Assembly (NCBI GenBank): GCA_033675265.1 | Contig: JAUJYZ010001494.1 | Coordinates: 949,467-1,013,466 of the forward strand | Source: Actinostola sp. cb2023 | Lineage: Eukaryota; Cnidaria; Anthozoa; Actiniaria; Actinostolidae | Direction of reading: 5' to 3' | DNA length: 64,000 nucleotides | Shown: piece after piece, positions 35,775-60,080 of the stretch | How the letters are laid out: each line of letters starts with the position of its first letter | Position numbering within the stretch: the stretch's first letter is position 1 | The notes under the pieces: generated by a model | What the model saw: the letters and a program-made list of their open reading frames with translations, nothing else | Database searches by the model: none | Told to the model about the DNA's origin: nothing | Position numbers and translations under genes: made by a program

Positions 35775-37080
35775 GGTTTTCACTAGCGACACAAGCAATA
35801 AGCGCAAACACAAGAGGCCTTATGTCACTATGAAAACGGGTCTGATCCAAGCATAACCGCAAGCACAAGAGGCCTTATGTCACTATGAAAACGGGTCTGA
35901 TCCAAGCATAAGCGCAAGCACAAGAGGCCTTATGTCACTGTGAAAACGGGTCTGATCCAAGCATAAGCGCAAGCACAAGAGGCCTTATGTCACTGTGAAA
36001 ACGGGTCTGATCCAAGCATAAGCGCAAGCACAAGAGGCCTTACGTCACTGTGAAAACGGGTCTGATCCAAGCATAAGCGCAAGCACAAGAGGTCTTATGT
36101 CACTGTGAAAACGGGTCTGATCCAAGCATAAGCGCAAGCACAAGAGGCCTTATGTCACTGTGAAAACGGGTCTGATCCAAGCATAAGCGCTAGCACAAGA
36201 GGCCTTATGTCACTGTGAAAACGGGTCTGATCCAAGCATAAGCGCAAGCACAAGAGGCCTTATGTCACTGTGAAAACGGGTCTGATCCAAGCATAAGCGC
36301 AAGCACAAGAGGCTTTATGTCACTGTGAAAAATGGGCCTGACGCAAGCATAAGCGCAAGCACAAGAGGCCTTATGTCACTGTGAAAACGGGCCTGATTCA
36401 AGCATAAGCGCAAGGACCTTATATCACTGTGAAAACGGGCCTGACGCAAGCATAAGCGCAAGCACAAGAGGCCTTATGTCACTGTGAAAACGGGCCTGTC
36501 AAGCATAAGCACAAAAACTGTGGGCCTGACGCAAGCATAAGCGCAAGCACAAGAGGCCTTATGTCACTGTGAAAACGGGCCTGATTCAAGCATAAGCGCA
36601 AGAGACCTTATGTCACTGTGAAAACGGGTCTGATCCAAGCATAAGCGCAAGAGGCCTTATGTCACTGTGAAAACGGTCCTGACGCAAGCATAAGCGCAAG
36701 CACAAGAGGCCTTATGTCACTGTGAAAACGGGCCTGATTCAAGCATAAGCACAAGAGGCCTTATGTCACTGTGAAAACGGTCCTGACGCAAGCATAAGCG
36801 CAAGCACAAGAGGCCTTATGTCACTGTGAAAACGGGCCTGATTCAAGCATAAGCGCAAGAGACCTTATGTCACTGTGAAAACGGGTCTGATCCAAGCATA
36901 AGCGCAAGAGGCCTTATGTCACTGTGAAAACGGTCCTGACGCAAGCATAAGCGCAAGCACAAGAGGCCTTATGTCACTGTGAAAACGGGCCTGATTCAAG
37001 CATAAGCGCAAACGCAAGGATCAGATGTTTTCCACTTCGTTTCCTTGCGATTGTGCTTTCGTTGATCGCTAGTGAAAACC
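35775..37080. mobile_element. MITE-bounded satellite
   Basis: GGTTTTCACTAGCGA at 35775 is mirrored by TCGCTAGTGAAAACC ending at 37080. The interior is a tandem array (see 35782-37018). A small transposon whose inside has expanded into a satellite is the simplest reading. Confidence 0.65.
35782..37018. repeat. 55-bp tandem satellite, about 22 units
   Basis: Unit core AAGCATAAGCGCAAGCACAA, GAGGCCTTATGTCACTGTGA, AAACGGGTCTGATCC. The first half is very homogeneous. From about 36310 units alternate GATCC, GACGC and GATTC junctions and include deletions, giving a higher-order pattern. Confidence 0.95.
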
Positions 37081-37245
37081 CGAAGCTTTAGTGGTTCTTA
37101 GGAAGAAGTGAGCTTGTCAACCTAAAAGAGATCGTCAACTACTTCGCGAGAATACAGGTTCGATAACCTTCTTAGTTTGTGATTTTTCTATTTTTTTATA
37201 TCTTAAAACTATTTCTTGTATTTAGATTGTTCGTGCTGTGGATGC

Positions 37246-37945
37246 TAAAGAACAGCTCGTCTGACGAGGAGTAGAGTAAGCACTACTTTTATAGAGATTT
37301 CCCTATATTTGTATAGGGATGTGCTTACTGCATGGCAGTCTATGCTATTCTTCGTTCGCAACCACCGCCGTGGTATTTGGCTGTTCTTAAATTTCGAAAT
37401 ATTATTTACTTTTTACTTTGTAGAGCTATCAAAATAACATCTCTGGGCCAAATTTTGGAGCACTAGAGCATTTCTTTACCGAGCTATGGGCGAACGAAGT
37501 TTCCAATATTCCAGTGTGTTTGTATAGCGGCGCCATGTTGGAGGATAAGCGGATGTCCTCCAACATGGCGGCCAAAATTTCAAAAATTAATTTCAAGCTT
37601 AGAGTTGATAAACATCACTTAATTTCATTATAAATAGAACTTCTAAACATGTACAAAACTAAAAACATTTAATTTGGTACAAATTTGTTGTTTTCCACGA
37701 CTTTTCAGAGACGTGACTAGCGTTTGGTAAGCCAGTTGCGTGACACAATTCAAACTTCGATAACTCAGCCACAAAACATCGAGCCCATCTGAAACTTTCT
37801 ACAATAATTCATATCACAATTCTCTAAAAAAACTGCAAAGAATCAAGTTGGTAGGATTCATAACTAAATTTTAGTTTTAAATGTTGTGGTCTATGATGTC
37901 ACTTGCAAACGAAGAATACAACAGAACGACGAGCTGTCCCTTAGC
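37246..37945. repeat. Imperfect inverted-repeat element
   Basis: AACAGCTCGTC near 37250 pairs with GACGAGCTGT near 37936, and ATTCTTCGTTCGCAA at 37351 pairs with TTGCAAACGAAGAAT at 37904. Internal hairpins at 37276-37330 (AGTAAGCAC...GTGCTTACT) and 37530-37575 (CGCCATGTTGGAG...CTCCAACATGGCG). Confidence 0.5.
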
Positions 37946-38027
37946 TGTTCCTATATTATTGCGTGAACGTGACGTGACATGTTGATGGCGTGACATAACG
38001 TGACGTGAAATGTTGATTGCGTGATTC

Positions 38028-49461
<11,434 letters not shown>

Positions 49462-49566
49462 CTTTTTGATAAAGAAAACACAAGCGAAGAATTAGGAAGT
49501 GCATATTGCTATACAGACAGTACTAAGCTAATTGTGTTAATAATAATTTTGTGATTTTCTAAGCTA

Positions 49567-50176
49567 AAGCCGAATCTACACTAGCAAATTTTTCTTGATA
49601 AGTTTTCCTTAACAAGACTTGCTCGTGTTAGACGACAAAAACATCGCCAATTTTTCCTTGTCAAGGAAAACTTGCTCGTGTAGATGACAAAAAATTATCA
49701 ATTTTTCCTTGTCAAGGAAAACTTGTCAAGGAAAACTTGTTCGTGTAGATGCGGTTTTAATAATTTTGTGATTTTCTAAGCTAAAGCCGAATCTACACGA
49801 GCAAATTTTTCTTGACAAGTTTTCCTTGACAAGGAAAACTCGCTCGTGTAGATGACAAAAAATTAACAATTTTTCCTTGTCAAGGAAAACTTGTCAAGGA
49901 AAACTTGTCAAGGAAAACTTGTTCGTGTAGACGACAAAAACATCGCCAATTTTTCCTTGTTAAGGAAGACTTGCTCGTGTAGACGACAAAAACATCGCCA
50001 ATTTTTCCTTGACAAGGAAAACTTGTCAAGGAAAACTTGTTCGTGTAGACGACAAAAACATCGCCAATTTTTCCTTGTTAAGGAAGACTTGCTCGTGTAG
50101 ACGACAAAAACATCGCCAATTTTTCCTTGACAAGGAAAAACTTGTCAAGGAAAACTTGTTCGTGTAAATGCGGCTT
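49567..50176. repeat. Tandem/inverted array of TTTTCCTTGACAAGGAAAA
   Basis: Bounded by AAAGCCGAATCTACAC at the left and CGTGTAAATGCGGCTT at the right. Inside, about ten blocks combine TCGTGTAGA(C/T)GACAAAAA, CAATTTTTCCTTG and AAGGAAAACTTG in varied orders. It looks like a small MITE multiplied in place. Confidence 0.85.
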
Positions 50177-50179
50177 AAG

Positions 50180-51540
50180 TTGTTGTAATAAACAGATGGT
50201 GTTTGAATTAAGCAGATAATTTCATGGTTCTGGGATGGCGGTTCTAAAAACTTCGCACATCTTCCGAGTTATTTCATTCAGAGCCTTTGACAGCCAGATT
50301 GATATTATCATATTCTGTGGCCATGCAAACTCTTTTACGAATTAATACTATCTTTGCTGCGTTTTATATCGTCAATATTCTGGAATACCTTTCTGTTGTA
50401 AATAAATAATTCCAAAATAAATAACTTTCGCAAAATATAAACTTTTGCACACACGACACCTGTAACAGCGACTTTTCCTATTGTTTACCACCAACCAATC
50501 AGAGTCCAGAATTGATGCACCTGCCGAAAGTAATATTCACGAAGACAATGTGTAATCTACGCAAAAACACAAGAATCCAACTGAGAGAATTTGGCAGCAA
50601 TTCATCGAAGCGACGGCTCAGTGAGACCTTAAATAATAACGCAAAATGATGATAAATAAATGTACTTTAAGCTACATTATAAGCTTCTAGATATTGGTCT
50701 TGCTTCGAAATTGTCTGCTCAAAGGACGGTCATACTTCCAATCGTTTTCTGTTGATTTAGTGTTTTCGTGAATTCAAAATGGCGCAAGATCAGAACATAG
50801 CAAATAAATACTTACAACTGACAGCCAACTTTACCCAAATATACTTCACCAATAGCAATAACTGAGGTACCAATTGATTGTCTTGTAACACCCACCATAA
50901 ATACACATTAGATATTATTCGCAAATAAATTCGCGAGGCAAATGAGGCCGGATTATAAGAAAAGCGCGTTCACTTGAGGTCAGCTATTGACCACGGCTAT
51001 GAAGGCTGGCATGTTTTAAACGACAAATATATCCAGTATAAAACGAGAATCATAGAAACCAATACAATCTGCTTTATCGTCGACATAAACAGTGTTGATT
51101 TGCACATTCGAGAGTCTGACTGCCTGACTTTTGGTGAGAGATAAGCATTAATAAGAAACTGGTAGGTATCAGAGCTCACTCAGAGAACTGTGAAAAGCAC
51201 TGAGTAAAAACGACAAGATAGGCTTGTGGTTAACACATATGGATATACAAAAACGAGAATGAACTATTTCAAATTGAGATATATTTCTCTTTTGAATAAA
51301 GAGTATCAGTTCAAAGTCGCGAAGTGGTGGTATGTCATTGAACTTCATGGCGCAAGCAGCGAGTGCAAATTTACTTGTTTTCCGATATATTTCACCTACC
51401 TTTTGGCGTAATATATCTGGTTTCAAATGAAGCCACTGAAGCCGATACAGCGACCTAAAAAGAGGATTAAAGAAGAAAAACCCCGGATAAAAATGGTACA
51501 GAAATATCCACCAAATTCGTGTCGAAATACATTTGTATAT
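50180..51540. other. Gene-free stretch (presumed 5' intron of the channel gene)
   Basis: No repeat array or exon recognised. Confidence 0.35.
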
Positions 51541-51546
51541 ACTCAC

Positions 51547-51649
51547 CGCTGCCAAAACAAAAATCCTTTTCCAAGCTAACACAGCCATCAGCAAAGCAAT
51601 TGATAAACCTTGTCGACGAATCAATAAATCTTCGCTCAGGAACAAAAAT
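51547..51649 (-). CDS. Candidate upstream channel exon, Cys-rich
   Basis: Strong donor GGCAGCG|GTGAGT in phase 1, exactly the phase required by the CUB exon, joining as ...CFGS-D-CRPKPS. The only frame ending in phase 1 reads IFVPERRFIDSSTRFINC then FADGCVSLEKDFCFGS, which looks like genuine extracellular sequence with three Cys. Acceptor CCCGTCCAG|ATTTTT is weak and an in-frame stop lies just before it. A competing frame gives a hydrophobic MAVLAWKRIFVLAA reading that could be a signal peptide but ends in phase 0, so it cannot join the CUB exon. Confidence 0.5.
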
Positions 51650-51769
51650 CTGGACGGGATGTTATTTCCCCATCAAGGAGCCATAAAATCGTACGATTTT
51701 TTCTGGATATTTCGAGAGCACAATCTAAAACTCCCGTGGCCGACTTCTACCAAAATATGCTAATCGTGA

Positions 51770-52183
51770 TGACATCAATAATTGATCGTGAAAACTGAAG
51801 GTTTCGTCTGCGTAGCCCGTGGTTACCAAGACATTTATTGCTTTTTATGCAGAAGTATTGTTAAGTTTGACAAACATACGTAATACTCCGTTCGCGCCTC
51901 AGGTAATTCGGCCTTCGAAAAACTAAACCTTGAATGTTTCGTAGTAATAATCCTCAGTCATTCGTCATTCAATGTGAACCTTTCAGGTTATATTTTCAAT
52001 GGTTGACGTTGTGAACAACGTCGTTAAAAGAACCGACGGAAACGGCGCGACAAACAGCAAAGGAAATTGGTAAACCAATATAAACAAGTGTTTTGAATGT
52101 AATAAAGCGTTAGCTGGTTAAATATTTTCACCGCTCGAAGATAAACTCCATATCTTCGCGCCACCGTGTAATTTTCTTTTTAT
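51770..52183. other. Gene-free stretch
   Basis: Only an 18-bp palindrome GACGTTGTGAACAACGTC near 52005-52022 was noticed. Confidence 0.35.
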
Positions 52184-52478
52184 TATACACCTATTCCAAA
52201 TATCGTTGTCCGGGCCGAAAGCAACAAGCAAGAAGCTGACGACCGCAAAGGACTTTGGGAATCTCCTAATTAATTAATTTATCCGTGATACTTGAGAAGT
52301 TATCCCTACGAGCGTTGAATAGCAATCATTTGGAACTATTCGGCCATTTGAGAATGCATTTGTCAAAATGTCTACGGATGAATAAATGTATAAGGAGAAA
52401 GTCCCAATGCCCTTTGCGGTCGTCAGCTTCTTGCTTGTTGCTTTCGGCGCGGACAACGATTTTTGGAATAGGTGTATA
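52184..52478. mobile_element. MITE with TATACACCTATT ends, copy 3
   Basis: TATACACCTATTCCAAATATCG and the GCAACAAGCAAGAAGCTGACG arm are mirrored by CGTCAGCTTCTTGCTTGTTGC and ATTTTTGGAATAGGTGTATA. TIR about 65-75 bp. Termini related to 14429 and 34971 elements; the interior is unrelated. Confidence 0.75.
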
Positions 52479-53291
52479 GACATTCGTACTCCTCACTACC
52501 TTTCTTTCTAACGCCAAGGACAAACTAATGGACAATTCTTGTAGCTCGCTTGGAGGGATATTTTCAATATTCCTGTTCTCATCTTCACTTTCAAGAAATT
52601 CTTTAATATTTTCACGTTGTATAACGTCTTCTTTTTTGTATTTTCATTCTCTTGATCCTCGCTAGAGACTTTGACAAACCTGTCGCTCGACTGTCGCTCG
52701 CCATTTTGACTTCGGTTGCAACGCGCGTCAATATGGAAAGCCATAGAGGACAAAAGTGGTCCAGAAATATTTTCCGGTCGAAATGTATTTTTATGGTTCG
52801 AGAAATACTTTATCTAGTCGAGATTATTTTCTGCCAGTCAAGATTTGTTTTTACAGTTCAGATTTTTTTTACCGCCGAGATTTTTTTTACGGTCGACAAT
52901 TTTTTTTACGGCCGAGAATTTTGTTTACGGTCGATAATTTTTTTTATCATATGACCCGTACGGCCCTGCTCGCGCGCTCTTAATAAAACCATTGGGAAAA
53001 CGTCACGTGGTAAGGGCCGGACGTGTTGACGTACCCGGTCCGGAAAAAGCCGTCCGGCCCTGCTCGATTTTTGTCAGGAGATTTTTTATGCTTTTTTTGC
53101 AGCAAAATTTTTTTTTTTAATGTGAACAACAAAAGTGAACAAATTTTTTATTTTTTATAACATTTTTTGATTGGTTCTCGTAATCGCGCGTTTGTGTTCT
53201 TGAATGATGTTTAGTACCAAAATGGTCCATATGAAATGGTCATATGATAAAATGCTTATTGAATGAGTTAGGTCGGGCCGGACGGGAATAT

Positions 53292-53585
53292 ATTCATCCT
53301 CGGGAACCCAGGGGTATATTCTGTCGCTCGTTACTCGTTCCCAGAGAAATACCCCTGGGAACGAAGTCTGTTGGAGCTTGTTCCGGAAGTCAAAATTCAA
53401 AATGGCGGCTGTCCTATTCAAACCAGAAATACTTGATACTGATTGGTCGACCATATAAGGTCGACCAATCAGAAACGAGAGTAATTTTGACTTCCGGAAC
53501 AAGTTCCAACAGACTTCGTTCCCAGGGATATTTCTCTGGGAGCGAGTAACGAGCGACAGAATATACCCCTGGGTTCCCGAGGATG
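53292..53585. mobile_element. Palindromic MITE nested in the 2.1-kb element
   Basis: ATTCATCCTCGGGAACCCAG...GAAGTCTGTTGGAGCTTGTTCC arms of about 130-150 bp are mirrored, ending CTGGGTTCCCGAGGATG. The centre GGTCGACCATATAAGGTCGACC is itself palindromic. Confidence 0.8.
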
Positions 53586-53660
53586 CGGGGAATATATTTG
53601 GCTCTCGGTCATTCTGTACGGACCTCGCTGCGCTCGTTTCCGTACTTTCCATGACCTCGA

Positions 53661-53693
<33 letters not shown>

Positions 53694-53814
53694 TTCAATA
53701 AGTACATATTACGGCCGATAATTTTTTTTTACGGTCGAGATTTTTTTTACGGTCGAGAATGATCGCTACCCGGCATGCTTTGCCATTCTTTATTTCCCGC
53801 CTAAATGATCTTTT

Positions 53815-54380
53815 TAGAGTAGGCAAATGCAATTTAACCCATACATATGGAAAGGAAGAGAGAGCAGTGGCTGTATGTGAGGATAAAAAAGGATGACAAA
53901 TAGAAAGTTGAAAATGAAAGGAAATGTGGGTGGGGGGAAAAAATTAAAAAAACTAAATTTATATATATATAATAGGGAGTTTTTTATGGGTGGCAAATGC
54001 AATACAATCCATGCAATACAATCCATACATATCGAAAGAAGGAGACGAGGGAAGAAGAAAGTAAAAATTATTAAAAAAAAAAAATTAATTAAAAAAACAA
54101 AATCATTAAAACTAAAATATAAAAAATAATAAAATAAATGAATAAATAAATAAAGGGTACAGAAATTAAAAGAAAAAGAAAAGATAAAAAATGAATGAAG
54201 AAAGGAAAATGAAAAAATATGAAAATAAAGTGAAAATATAAATATTTGGTATACAAAATGGTGAATAAATAAAGGGAGGTATAAAAGTAGGTTGAGGGGA
54301 GGGGAGGGTGGCGAAGTAGGGAGGGGAGGGAGGGGAGCTTTGCCTTTACACTTTGCCTTCACACCGGCCGAGAAACGGTC
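53815..54380. repeat. Purine-rich low-complexity block
   Basis: Long AAAATTAAAA and GAAAGGAAAATG-type sequence ending in GGGGAGGG runs near 54296-54340. Two copies of (GC)AAATGCAAT...CCATACATAT (about 53824 and 54000) frame part of it. The 190-codon minus frame is compositional. Confidence 0.6.
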
Positions 54381-54889
54381 AATCAATCATCAATGGAAAC
54401 GAACTTGAATTCCGTCAATTACGTAAAAAACAGCAACGCAAACGTTGACAAACCACCATCTTCGATTAGCAAGTCATTGAAGAGAATACTTTTTGGCAAT
54501 GCATGCCGGGTAGCATCATCACTTATGTATATTATCGTCTAGGCCGAAAAAAATCTCGACCGTAAAAAAATCTCGGCCGTAAAAAAATAATTTCTCGACC
54601 GTAAAAAAGAATTCTCGACCGTAAAATAATTCTCGACCGTAAAAATAAATTCTCGCCCGTAAAAATAATTTTCGACCGTAAAAATAATTCTCGACCGTAA
54701 ATAAAAATTCTCAACCGTATTAAAAAAAAATCTCGGCCGTAAAAATTCTGACACTATAAAAACAAATCCTTGACTGGCAGAAATAATCTCGACTAGATAA
54801 AGTATTTCTCGAACCATAAAAATACATTTCACCGGAAAATATTTTCTGGACCACTTTTGTCCACTAGTGGCTTTTCCATACGTCAAGTG

Positions 54890-57800
54890 AGCGGGGAAAA
54901 AGAAAAACACATCGGAAGTCACTAGTGAGGAATATGGAAAATACGCCACTCGGGCTCCCCGGATGTATTTTTCGTTTATGAATTTTATGGAGTGAGATTA
55001 TTTTCCAGTACAAAAAACACTCGTGTCTATAATAATAAAATATGCATATATATCCGGCAGGCTTGTCCCAGACATTTCATTTGGACATTTTCGTTTATAA
55101 CTACTTTGCAGTGTCATTTCAGTTTAGACTAATTACACTCAGACGGCAAAAAGGATTCGGTCCAATCCGAACATGCGGGGAAGGTCGCCGATCCGCAATG
55201 TAATATCGGAAGCCGAATCGTCTGTCGTTCCCAAACCGGTGTGTATAAAACATTGACTAACCATTGTGATGGACCGCACCACGTTACGCATCTATTCTTG
55301 TAAATTTGCCGCAATTCACAGTTTTAAGCGCGCAGGTATTTTTTAAGAAACCATTATTCTTATTATTTATTAATGTTTTAGATAATTAGTTTTAATATCA
55401 TTCCGGCTAAACCTGAGGGGCTACAATCTATCATGATATTGCGACAATGATTATGCTAATTTACAGGTACTATACATGTACATGAACAACAAGAGTTGAT
55501 TAGGTTAACGTATTTGTTTGTTTATTTGTAGTGATACAGATCTCAAATGGCCATCAGCCCAGCTACACAGTTCCGCATGGTTTGCAGGAAATTCATGATT
55601 GTTTGTAAAAAAAACAGTGGTGAAAAAGAAGAGGCCCCTTTAATTGCTGTTTATAACCTTATAAAACACAACAATCTCCAGGGGTTTTTGTGTTTTACCC
55701 TCATCTCTCTCTTGAGGCTCACTCATAGGTGAGTGATGTCCATCATACTAAATGAACCCTACAATATTATTATTGAAACCACCACCAAGCAGCATACGCC
55801 CCCACCACGATTGCTTGCTACTACTACTCCCTATTAGCTTGACGGTCCATAAAGGTAGGATGGGGAGATTGGAAAATGATATGGGCCCTTTCTCTCCTCT
55901 CTTCGGTTGCCTTTTTTTTTCCTTCGCTTCTCCCTACCAGTCTACTCTCCATCGTCAGCTAAAAGGCATCACAATGTATCGTGGAACCTGGCTTTAATAA
56001 ACGGAACAACCCGTTAATACAGATACCGTTCTTACGGACATGTTGTTCTGTTCTGTCCTACGCAAAACGTAGCCGCGAATCGAGAAACTCATACAAAGGC
56101 CTATAACAATATAACCTGTTTTTATATTGCGCTCGTAAAACCCGTTTAATCGTGACACTGCGTCGTCAATCCCGATGGTGTTCCATATTAACCGGGTTTC
56201 CACTGTATTTTAATTTCCATGACTTTTATTCTTGCATAAGACTCCTCTTCCTTGTTAACCTTTTTTGGTGGCATCGCTGTTTTGCGGAATACTTCTTACC
56301 AGTTTAAAATTCTGCTCAGCAGCGCATGGTATAGCCTCAGTAGAGACTTATACAGTGTCAAATACACATCTACTGAGATGTTCTGAGGCTATGGCCGAGG
56401 GATGGATATCGACATGTATCGTATGTCATTAGTTACGATGCACCAAAGTTGTCAAACTTACATACATGCGGTTGGACGCACACTAGAGCGGCACAAAGGT
56501 ATAACGTTATTAAGTAATAATAAATAATAACCTTTTATAATTAACGGTGTCCAAATTAACACTAACGAACGAGGAGATGGAGAAAGAAGGATCGCGAACA
56601 ACGGGACAAATAATTTCGTTGGATATTCTATTGACGATATTTCTAGGTGTATATTGATTGTAAACACATGAAAAACGCCGCTTTTTGCTTTGAACCGATG
56701 AAAATAATCGGTTGAACTCAAAAAAGAATGAACTTTAAGGGCTGATTTTCTCGCTGATGAAGGGTGATTTGCTGGTACCAACGTCGTGTACCCTTGGTCT
56801 TCTTCATATTTTGTATCATTAAATTCTTTATTCAATATTTTTATTGATTACGTTTGTATTATTTCCAAACGCCGGCTATTGCAGGTAAATTAGAAAATAA
56901 ATGCTATATAATCGATTAATATTATTATTATTTATCAATATCAAGTGAGGATAAAACGTAATAGCCGGCCTTTTATTAAAACAAACACTTTTTAAATGAA
57001 GTTTGGACAAAGATACATTTTAGAAACTCTTGTGTATGGTTACGAGACTATGGTAATCGAGGTCGAGTCCTAGCACCATTGAATCGCGAAAAATAATCGA
57101 GTAGTTTTCTATGGCTGGCCAATAATCATTTCCGTTGAAGAGGCTGTTAGACCTGCTGGACGTCTTTTTGGTAAGGTGAACCTCAAAATTTGCGTACTAC
57201 AAGATAAAGCCAACACGTACAGGAGTGATCTGTGCATAGTGATAACATAACTAGTGGAGGTCCTTCTAACCTGGCTCTAGTAACCCCAACAAAACCTACT
57301 TGATTCTACTATCAGTAAAATTTCCGGACGTTTTACAAGGTTGCTCACAGGCACTCCAACTAAACAGCTTTAGGGAGAAGAATAAAATCCTTGTACTAAA
57401 AGGAGGACGACCGCCAAAGGACTTCTAACGAACAAGATTCCCAGTCGAACAAGGCCGGTTGACGACAAAGTTTTCGCTGTCCCCTCGGCACGCGCGCTTC
57501 AAAGATAAATTTGCCTAATAATACGTCCACCGACGGGACAAACGAAAAGAAGGCAAGGGGAAAGAGGAGGGGGCACGCCAATGCTTCACTGTTTAATGGG
57601 AGAAGATCGACGACACTGGCTGGTTATGAGTAACCTTACGCAAAGGCCTTTGTGTTACCCCACGGTAGCTTGTCTGTCCATTGAAGGTGGGTGGGTGGTT
57701 TTAGGGATTTTTATCTAACCTTTAGCAAACGGTTTGCGGCGGTCGAGCGCGTCTTGTTGGCACAAATCTACAAGACTCGCTATCCTTCCCTTCTTTGAGA

Positions 57801-60060
57801 CCAATGACCAATTATTTTTTTTTGATTTAATCTATTGATTCTATCTCCCTGACTATTGTACATCCGTGGCTTTGACTGACTTCTTTACCATGGGGAGTCT
57901 CAAAATCGTGCCACTGTCTACTCAACTTACTGTTTCTCTCTCTTTTTTAGGGGATATTATAATTTGGAATTGAGAGAAGATAGGGAAAACCATGTGAATA
58001 TTTCCTGTCTTTCTTTGGGATGGTGTTGGACTTTCTTAGAATTATCATAGCCAAACGCTCTAATCGTTCCCCCGCTGAATCTTTGCGCCATCAGTTTTTG
58101 ATCGTCTTCATTGCGTAAACGTAAAGCAAAGACTGCTCTAGACAGATCCCGTGATAAGGACTAACAAAAAGTGTTCAGCCATTAATAGCCGCTATATGGA
58201 TCGCCTCGCTTGGCGTTCGTCAGGGCTTTGCAGCACTCAGTTTCATGGCGCGTGAGAATACGAAAAACGCTCCAACCGTTTACCATGTGTTCTCTCACAC
58301 AGATCCCAGGACTCTCATTCCTATATCCCTGCATTTGATATTCATGGAGTTTCTTGCTATTGGCAAATCTATTAAGGTTGTCATAAGACAAAGAGAAAAC
58401 ATATTCAAGCTCAAAGTCCCCAGCGCGTTTGTAGGACGAATACACGGTCGTTGTGAAAACGAGGCGTGGTTATGCCGGCAAATGCTCGACTACGAAAAGA
58501 ACGCAAAGCCACGGTAACCGGAGTTATATGTGTAAGTTGGAACATTCATACTTTGGCTTGCGTTGCCTAACGAGCACGGGAATGTTGGTGTCAGTAATTC
58601 CAGTTTAGTTTGTAACCGAAAGACTACATCTGGGCAGCAATGCATGTCACGCTTTGCGAGATGTTCTGGCTACTTTTCTTTTAAAACACCCAATATCCCT
58701 TTGATAAAACGCCTCTGCTCGCCATAACCTCTGATTTATTCTGTTCTTAGGAACAAGTGAATATTAAATGACGCTTATACGGGCATTACGTACTTTTTTC
58801 TTAGATCGTCTCAATCAGTATACAACAATAAACCACTTTGGTGTGAGAAAATAGCACGTAGTCGGTAGACTTAATTAAGGTGTTTCATTACAAGCATCGT
58901 TTCGATACATAATCATCATTGTAAAAGGTTATTGGTTTTAATTGAATGGCATTTAAGTAACTTCTCGTAGGGGAGAGGAAAAACAGCGCGGCATATGACC
59001 GTACCCGCTTAGAAATGTCTTGTTCATTTTTTGGTATTTTGGGGTGTTTTTTCTGTTTGTGTTGTTTTTTCTGTGTTTTGTCTTTAGTTTTGTGGTCGGC
59101 AAATCAACGCTGTGGTGTTTACACCGATTAGAAATTAATTTTTTTTTTCCCGCACACGACGCAACGCGAAAAACTCATATTCATTGGAAACGCATAACGC
59201 CATTCAAACGATAACGCATGCATGAGTGTGGACGGAAAGCAAGAACCTCATCAGAATTAAAGACCTTACTGGGATTGGTCAACTGTTGTAGGTGCATGCT
59301 GATCACCTGTATATGAATCAGTCGAAGTCAATAGACAACCATATAGTCAGTCTTTCTGTCACAAGGTATGAACTAAACTGCTCGTCGGCAGCAATATCAC
59401 GTTATAGCTTAATTATAAATCCCGAAAACAGTTACGAAAGGGCCATTTATTTAAAGCATGGTGCAGAAAATAATAGAAGAGTTACATTAACGACTAAAAA
59501 TTAAAGAAAGTTCTGCAATGAGCACGTTTCAGCCGATAAGTTGTAACGCTTCAGTGCAACGTTATCAAGCCCAGTGAACAAGAAATAAGCCCTCCCCCCC
59601 TCGCAACCCCAGAATATGTGTTATGATTTTGCATCGCAATTGCATATAAAGCAAATGTCATAGTATTTAAACGGAAGATATTCTGTTGCCTTATATAAGT
59701 CAGCGTATCAATATCTATAAATTAATATATCAATCACATAGTATTATCTATTATTACAGAATCAATACACAATCCGAGCCGTAGAATAATAGAGACTTTG
59801 GCAATCCATATATAATGCAGCATAGGCTGCAAGTGGCGGAATCCAGCGATCTTGTTACAACAGGAGGGACGGCCCTGAACTGTGCAGATAAATCCATACC
59901 AAAGCTCTATTCAAGGTATATATTCTCCATCCTATATTCTTCATCCCATGCGGAGAGTTCGACTGGATTATAATTGTGCAGCGCCAGTGCTGATTGTAAG
60001 CCCAGGAGCGCCGGCGTCGCTAGTTTTTTTGCTGACCACACAAAAGCGAACTAGTGGCCT
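54890..60060. other. Long stretch without a supportable gene
   Basis: Seen only: an inverted repeat at 56331-56392 (ATAGCCTCAG...CTGAGGCTAT) and a possible 21-base mini-exon on the minus strand near 56463-56483 (acceptor GCCGCTCTAG, donor GTAAGT), too short to support. Minus-strand frames at 56458-56835 and 58182-58445 show no domain. Confidence 0.35.
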
Positions 60061-60080
60061 TAGCAGAGGCCATCGGTACA

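Larger units (their letters stand above)
52735..54880. mobile_element. 2.1-kb inverted-repeat element with minisatellite arms
   Basis: Left end (GTCCAGAAATATTTTCCGG, TTCGAGAAATACTTTATC, TAGTCGAGATTATTTTC) is mirrored at 54740-54880. Inward of each end, TTTTTTACGGTCGAGA-type units repeat about 5-10 times. The interior carries a nested palindrome and a purine-rich block; no transposase. Confidence 0.7.

Noticed and set aside
35782..37018. CRISPR-like direct repeats (also 27-bp and 20-bp arrays)
   Set aside because: Head-to-tail units without unique spacers, in a eukaryotic intron-bearing context.
53814..54386. 190-codon minus frame rich in Phe/Leu/Ile
   Set aside because: Product of a purine-rich tract; resembles membrane protein only by composition.
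58182..58445. 87-codon minus frame
   Set aside because: Reasonable composition but no motif, no clear splice sites and an overlapping 90-codon frame on the other strand.
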